Assembly: GCF_009936235.1 (NCBI RefSeq)
Contig: NZ_AP022314.1
Span: 1,550,001 to 1,614,000 of the forward strand
Length of the DNA: 64,000 nucleotides
Direction: 5' to 3'
DNA from: Mycobacterium xenopi
Lineage (GTDB): Bacteria; Actinomycetota; Actinomycetes; Mycobacteriales; Mycobacteriaceae
Under the pieces are notes generated by a model. It was not told where the DNA came from. It worked only from the letters and a program-made list of their open reading frames with translations, and did not search any database. A program made the translations under genes and the position numbers. Shown in pieces: positions 60,044-64,000 of this stretch. The stretch's first letter is position 1. Every line of letters starts with the position of its first letter.

Positions 60044-61389
60044 TCAACTCAACGGCTTGCCGCACTGCGGACAGAAACGAGCCCCTGGGCTGTGGGCGGC
60101 CCCGCACGAGCCACAAAAATTGCCTACGTTTCGTGTCGGAGTTGTCATCGTGTCACCGCCGCTCCACTGGCTGGTTCCAGTCGGCGTCGGTCCGGGTGGA
60201 CCTGCGCTGGCGCCCGGCGGCGCGGTAGCCGGGGCCGGTGGGGTCTGGCTCATCGGAGCGGTCGGCCCGGGAGCTTGACCGGGCATCCAGCCCGGCACGG
60301 GCCCGGGCGCCGGCCCTGACATCGGGTAGCCGGCGATCGGAGCACCGCCGCTCCCGCGAACTGCGGAGTACGCCGGCGCCGCAGCAGCAGTAGCAGCAGC
60401 CCGACGACCGCCGCGCCGATCAGCACCGCAGCGCCGATCAGGTACCACTGCATTCCTGAGCCGGCCTTGGGCGGGGCCGGAGGCTTGACCAGGGTCACGT
60501 TGTGCGACACCAAAAATGACCGCAGGTCCGGGGTATTGGTGATGAAGTTGAAGCCGGCTTGGGTGGTCAGGCCCCGGCTGTTGACGCCGACGACTTGACC
60601 GTCCTTGTTGACGGTGGGCCCGCCGGACATACCCGGGGCGAGTTCGGTGCTCACCTCGATTTGCACCACGCCCGACGGGGTCACTTGGTTGCTGGAGATC
60701 GTGCCGGTCTTGAACGAGGCTCGAGCAATCTGGCTCTGGTCGGCGATGTCCTGCAGATCTCCGGGGAAGCCGATCGAGGTCACCGGGTCGCCCACTTGGG
60801 GTGCATTTCCGGCAATGACCAACCCAGGGGTCTGCTTGCTCAGGTTGGGAACGTGCAGCAGGGCGATATCGCCTGCCTCAGGAGCTTTGACATCGACAAC
60901 TTCCACTGTGGTAGGGCTGGTGATGGTCGCACCATCGACGCCGTTGGGCTGGATAGCCCGCACGCTGCGATCGGGAGGCGATCCACCCAAGTCGCCTTCG
61001 ACACGCCAGTTGGCGTACGCCTGGTCCTTTAACTTGGTCGCTTTCTGGTCCTGTAGATAGCCGTCGAGAAGGACGAGGCGGCCTTGTCCGGGATCCACGC
61101 AGTGTCCGGCCGTGACAATCTGCGCCGAGGTACTGGCATACCAGCCGGTGCAGGTCACCGAATACTTGAGTTTCTCTGTCCAGTAACCTTCTCCGGCCGC
61201 GTCGGCACTGGGCGGGACCTGGATCGAGCCGCTCCATTGCGTCTGCAGAAACACGATGGATTTCTCCAAGCTGGCCAGCGCCTCTTTGTTGTCGGATCTC
61301 GCGGGCGGCGCTGCGGTCAACGCGACGGCGGCGGTCAACACGAAAACCGCGAGCAAGTGTGCCGAATTTCTGGTGAGCGTAGCCCTCAT
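60044..61389 (-). pseudogene. Membrane-anchored trypsin-like serine protease with zinc-ribbon tail, frameshifted
   Basis: ATG 61389 (eight bases after AAGGA) begins a signal peptide of about 32 residues ending PPARS. The protease domain has His in VTAGHCVDPG, Asp in AGDIALLHV and Ser in ELAPGMSGGPTV. A membrane helix (MQWYLIGAAVLIGAAVVGLL) follows, then a basic stop RRRR. The given frame then ends at 60250 without sense. In another frame, from about 60385, the proline-rich linker (AYSAVRGSGGAPIAGYPMSG) and the zinc ribbon FCGSCGA...RFCPQCGKPLS continue to TGA 60044. One missing base in about 60368-60400 would restore a protein of about 448 aa: protease outside, ribbon inside. Could be sequence error. 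Confidence 0.77.
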
Positions 61390-61549
61390 GGCCATTCCTT
61401 TATTCAATGGATGTGCTGAATTCCGGCAACCGTGGCCGGGTGGATGGGGAAACGTCACCGATCACTGGCAAACAGCCGCGGTCACCACCGCCCATTTCGC
61501 CACCTCGCTGGTCGACGCGGGGTGATAGCGGCCATCCCGTATCGGGTTA

Positions 61550-61587
61550 GCGCACGTACCCCGAACGACGGAAGTGTACGTGGGCGC
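61550..61587. repeat. Imperfect inverted repeat upstream of the protease gene
   Basis: GCGCACGTAC (61550-61559) and GTACGTGGGCGC (61576-61587) pair over about ten bases with a two-base bulge, 16 bases apart. It lies in the 253-base gap (61390-61642) before the protease gene, which holds no gene I can support. Operator or RNA hairpin; undecided. Confidence 0.3.
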
Positions 61588-61622
61588 ATCGACCCGTGAT
61601 GCCAAATTGCCAAGACTCTTTA

Positions 61623-61641
61623 GCGCGGCCGCAGGCCGCGC
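61623..61641 (-). terminator. GC hairpin directly after the ABC exporter operon
   Basis: GCGCGGCC, loop GCA, GGCCGCGC: a perfect 8-bp stem starting one base after the exporter stop codon, followed leftward by an AT-richer stretch (TAAAGAGTCTTGG). No U-run, as is common for mycobacterial terminators. Confidence 0.5.
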
Positions 61642-61642
61642 G

Positions 61643-63622
61643 CTATGCCCGGGTCATGGCGTAGTAGGCGCCGCGGCGGGCCAGTAACTCAGCGTGGCTG
61701 CCGCTCTCGACGATGCTGCCGGCTTGCATCACAAGAATCTGGTCGGCGTCCCGAATTGTCGAAAGTCGGTGGGCGATGATAAAACTCGTGCGGTCGCGCC
61801 GAAGCTCATGCATCGCTTGCTGAACAAGTAATTCGGTGCGGGTATCCACCGAGCTGGTCGCCTCATCGAGGATTAGCAGCTGTGGGCGGGCTAAATACGC
61901 GCGCGCGATGGTGATCAGTTGCTTCTCGCCGACGCTGATGTTGGCGCCGTCGTTGCTGATTCGCGTCTGATATCCGTCGGGCAGCGTGTGAACGAACCGG
62001 TCGACGTGAGCCGCCTTGGCGGCTTCGACGATCTCATCGCTGCTGGCATCCGGGCGCCCGTAGGCGATGTTGTCTGCGATCGTGCCGTCGAACAGCCAGG
62101 TGTCTTGCAGCACCATGCCAATACGTGACCGCAACGACTGACGGCTCACCGACGCGATGTCGACCCCGTCGACCAAAATCCGTCCCGCATCCACGTCGTA
62201 GAACCGCATCAGCAGGTTCACCAGCGTGGTCTTGCCCGCCCCGGTCGGTCCGACGATCGCGACCGTGCTGCCCGCATCGGCGACGAAGGACACATCGCGG
62301 ATCACCGGCGTGCCCGGGCGGTAAGCGAAACTCACATGCTGGAACTCGACCCGGACACCGGTCGAACGCTCAACCCTTGCCGAAACCAAGTGCGCGGCTG
62401 GTCTCGGCGTGGCCGGCGCCCGGCTCGTATTGTCAGCGGGCGGCATTTCACCGTTGGGCGGAGGCAAGGCAACCGCGCGGTCAGCGGGTTCCTCTGTCGC
62501 GTCGAGGAATTCGAAAACCCGCTCGGCGCTTGCCACTCCGGATTGCAGAGTGTTGTACATGGCCGCCAGCTGGGTCAGCGGCTGGTTGAACTGGCGCACG
62601 TACTGAATGAAAGCCTGGACGCTGCCCAGCGTGATCTGCCCGGTGGCCACCTGCAGGCCGCCGACCACCGCTACCGCGACAAAGCTGAGGTTGCCGATGA
62701 ACATCGCCGCGGGTGACAACAGACCCGAGACGAACTGCGCGCCGAAACTTGCCCGGTAGACATCGTCGTTGAACTCGCGGAACTGCTCTTGCGCACGGGC
62801 CCGGTGGCCGAACGTCTTCACCACCGTGAAACCGCTGTACGTCTCTTCGATGTGGGCATTGAGCCGCCCGGTGTTCGTCCACTGGGCAACGAAGAGCCGC
62901 TGCGAACGCCGCGCGATTATCCGGGTGACGGCTATCGACAGCGGCACCGTCAGCAACGTTATCCCGGCCAGCAGCGCAGAGATCGACGCCATCATCGCCA
63001 CCACGGCCACCACCGTCAGCACCGCGCTCAGCAGCTGGCTGATCGTCATCGAGATCGACGTCTGGACGTTGTCGACGTCATTGGTGACCCGGCTGAGCAG
63101 CTCGCCGCGCTGCCGAGTGTCGAAGAACGACAGCGGCAACCGGTGCACCTTGTCCTCTACGTCGCTGCGCAGCGTGCGCATCGTCCGCTGGATGGTAAGG
63201 TTGAGCAGCCTTGCTTGCACCCAAAATAGCGCCGCTGCAACAAGATAGATGGCCAACGCCAACGCGAGTGTGCGGCCCACCGCGCCGAAGTCCACGCCGC
63301 GGCCCGGCACCACGTTCATCCCGGACAGCAAGTCGGCGAACGTGTCGTTGCCCCGGGCGCGGGCGGCGGCGACGGCCTGGTCCTTGGTGATCCCGGCCGG
63401 TAGTTGTCGGGCGATCACACCGTTGAACAGGAGATCGGTGGCATGACCCAGTACGCGGGGTCCGACCACCGAAACCGCGATGCCGGCTATCGAGAGCGTA
63501 ACCACGGCAGCGGCCAGCCACCGTTGGGGGGCAAGACGTTTCATCAGCCGGATGGCCGAGCCCAGGAAATCGCGGGACCGCTGTGCGGGGGCTTGAACCG
63601 CTCCACGGATGGGCCTTCTCAT
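61643..63622 (-). CDS. ABC multidrug/lipid exporter, fused membrane-ATPase subunit (Rv1272c-like)
   Basis: 659 aa from ATG 63622, which aligns with the start of M. tuberculosis Rv1272c as I recall it; a GTG at 63634 overlapping the upstream stop is the alternative. Type IV exporter: six membrane helices (about 45-360), coupling helices, then the nucleotide-binding domain. Walker A GPTGAGKTTL, Q-loop VLQDTWLFDG, signature SVGEKQLITIARA (degenerate, lacking SGGQ), Walker B LLILDEATSSVD, H-loop IIAHRLSTI. An insert of about 40 residues (about 410-450) precedes the NBD. Pairs with the next gene as a heterodimer. Confidence 0.93.
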   Translation of the reverse strand: MRRPIRGAVQAPAQRSRDFLGSAIRLMKRLAPQRWLAAAVVTLSIAGIAVSVVGPRVLGHATDLLFNGVIARQLPAGITKDQAVAAARARGNDTFADLLSGMNVVPGRGVDFGAVGRTLALALAIYLVAAALFWVQARLLNLTIQRTMRTLRSDVEDKVHRLPLSFFDTRQRGELLSRVTNDVDNVQTSISMTISQLLSAVLTVVAVVAMMASISALLAGITLLTVPLSIAVTRIIARRSQRLFVAQWTNTGRLNAHIEETYSGFTVVKTFGHRARAQEQFREFNDDVYRASFGAQFVSGLLSPAAMFIGNLSFVAVAVVGGLQVATGQITLGSVQAFIQYVRQFNQPLTQLAAMYNTLQSGVASAERVFEFLDATEEPADRAVALPPPNGEMPPADNTSRAPATPRPAAHLVSARVERSTGVRVEFQHVSFAYRPGTPVIRDVSFVADAGSTVAIVGPTGAGKTTLVNLLMRFYDVDAGRILVDGVDIASVSRQSLRSRIGMVLQDTWLFDGTIADNIAYGRPDASSDEIVEAAKAAHVDRFVHTLPDGYQTRISNDGANISVGEKQLITIARAYLARPQLLILDEATSSVDTRTELLVQQAMHELRRDRTSFIIAHRLSTIRDADQILVMQAGSIVESGSHAELLARRGAYYAMTRA

Positions 63623-63633
63623 CGCCAGGGTCA

Positions 63634-64000
63634 CTACGCGCCCCCAACCCTCGCGCAGAGCGATTGCGACTCGACGAATTGGGCGTAGGTTGGGCACTCG
63701 GCCACCAACGAGCTATGTGTACCGACGCCGACCACCCGGCCGTCGTCGACGACGATCACCTGGTCAGCCTGAGCAATGGTCGAAATCCGCTGCGCCACAA
63801 TGATCATCGTCGAATCAGCTGATACTTCACGCAACGCTGCACGGATTCGAGCGTCGGTGTGCACGTCTAGTGCGGAAAACGCGTCGTCGAACAAGAAGAT
63901 CGCGGGACGGCGAATCACCGCGCGCGCGATCGCCAGTCGTTGCCGCTGTCCGCCGGAGAAGTTCACGCCGCCCTGAGCCACGCGCGTCTGCAGCCCGTCG
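63634..64000 (-). CDS. ABC exporter subunit (Rv1273c-like), C-terminal end only
   Basis: Only the last 122 or so codons lie in the window; the gene continues beyond base 64000. NBD with canonical signature FSGGQRQRLAIARA, Walker B IFLFDDAFSALDV (Asp in place of the usual catalytic Glu: FDDAFS), and H-loop position IIVAQRIST with Gln in place of His. So this half has the consensus signature but a degenerate Walker B/H-loop, the mirror of its partner. That is the arrangement seen in asymmetric heterodimeric exporters. Confidence 0.9.
   Translation of the reverse strand, partial: DGLQTRVAQGGVNFSGGQRQRLAIARAVIRRPAIFLFDDAFSALDVHTDARIRAALREVSADSTMIIVAQRISTIAQADQVIVVDDGRVVGVGTHSSLVAECPTYAQFVESQSLCARVGGA

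Noticed and set aside
1..64000. CRISPR arrays, tRNA/rRNA genes, insertion sequences, phage attachment sites
   Set aside because: No spaced direct repeats, cloverleaf-like genes, transposase frames or terminal inverted repeats were seen on reading both strands. A tRNAscan and IS search would be decisive.

Overview
The window is a GC-rich chromosomal segment of a Mycobacterium. It is almost certainly a slow-growing non-tuberculous species. Gene content and order follow the M. tuberculosis Rv1206-Rv1273c stretch closely, from recall and not from an alignment run here. Gaps and insertions relative to M. tuberculosis are noted below. Coding density is very high and many start/stop codons overlap (ATGA, GTGA). 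No rRNA, tRNA, CRISPR array, insertion sequence or prophage was seen.

Layout. 1-4130: end of fadD6, folP2, gpgS, a small DivIVA-like membrane protein, tagA and a DUF3117 protein. 4174-6730: divergent glgM/glgC (ADP-glucose and maltose-1-phosphate for alpha-glucan). 6735-11384: leftward operon of a TetR regulator, an ABC exporter pair and an ICMT-like membrane methyltransferase, plus an O-methyltransferase. 11584-14843: envelope-stress block sigE-rseA-htrA-tatB. 14905-21852: mrp, a lytic transglycosylase, a DUF1003 protein, an MgtE_N/CBS protein, a CitE-like lyase and two membrane proteins. 21958-26307: lpqY-sugA-sugB-sugC trehalose importer. 26340-30713: corA, mdh, malic enzyme and lpqZ. 30731-36319: a short-chain dehydrogenase, kgd and a membrane protein. 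36541-45092: PadR-MFS efflux pair, a nuclease/helicase, lprE and a DEAD-box helicase. 45089-50280: acyltransferase, siderophore-interacting flavoprotein, TetR/cyp130 and an FAD-linked oxidase. 50533-58909: tap-like efflux pump, udgB, an LLM oxidoreductase, a DDN-type nitroreductase, HIT, MalY-like lyase, amidase, deoxyinosine glycosylase and a pH-type adenylyl cyclase. 59109-64000: two small uncharacterised genes, a membrane-anchored trypsin-like protease and an ABC exporter pair.

Themes. Central carbon (mdh, malic enzyme, kgd), storage and trehalose carbon (glgC, glgM, sugABC), envelope stress and DNA base repair (tagA, udgB, deoxyinosine glycosylase) all lie here. Several regulators sit next to clear inverted or tandem repeats that look like their operators: TetR at 10630-10663, PadR at 36490-36509, an IdeR-type iron box at 46243-46261, and three 8-bp tandem units running into the start codon of a ribbon-helix-helix-like protein at 59361-59386.

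Quality caveat. Four genes carry apparent single-base losses in G/C-rich stretches (16300-16334, 19105-19124, 20798-20802, about 60368-60400). The out-of-frame downstream part still encodes the expected protein. This pattern suggests base-calling or assembly error at least as much as biological decay.
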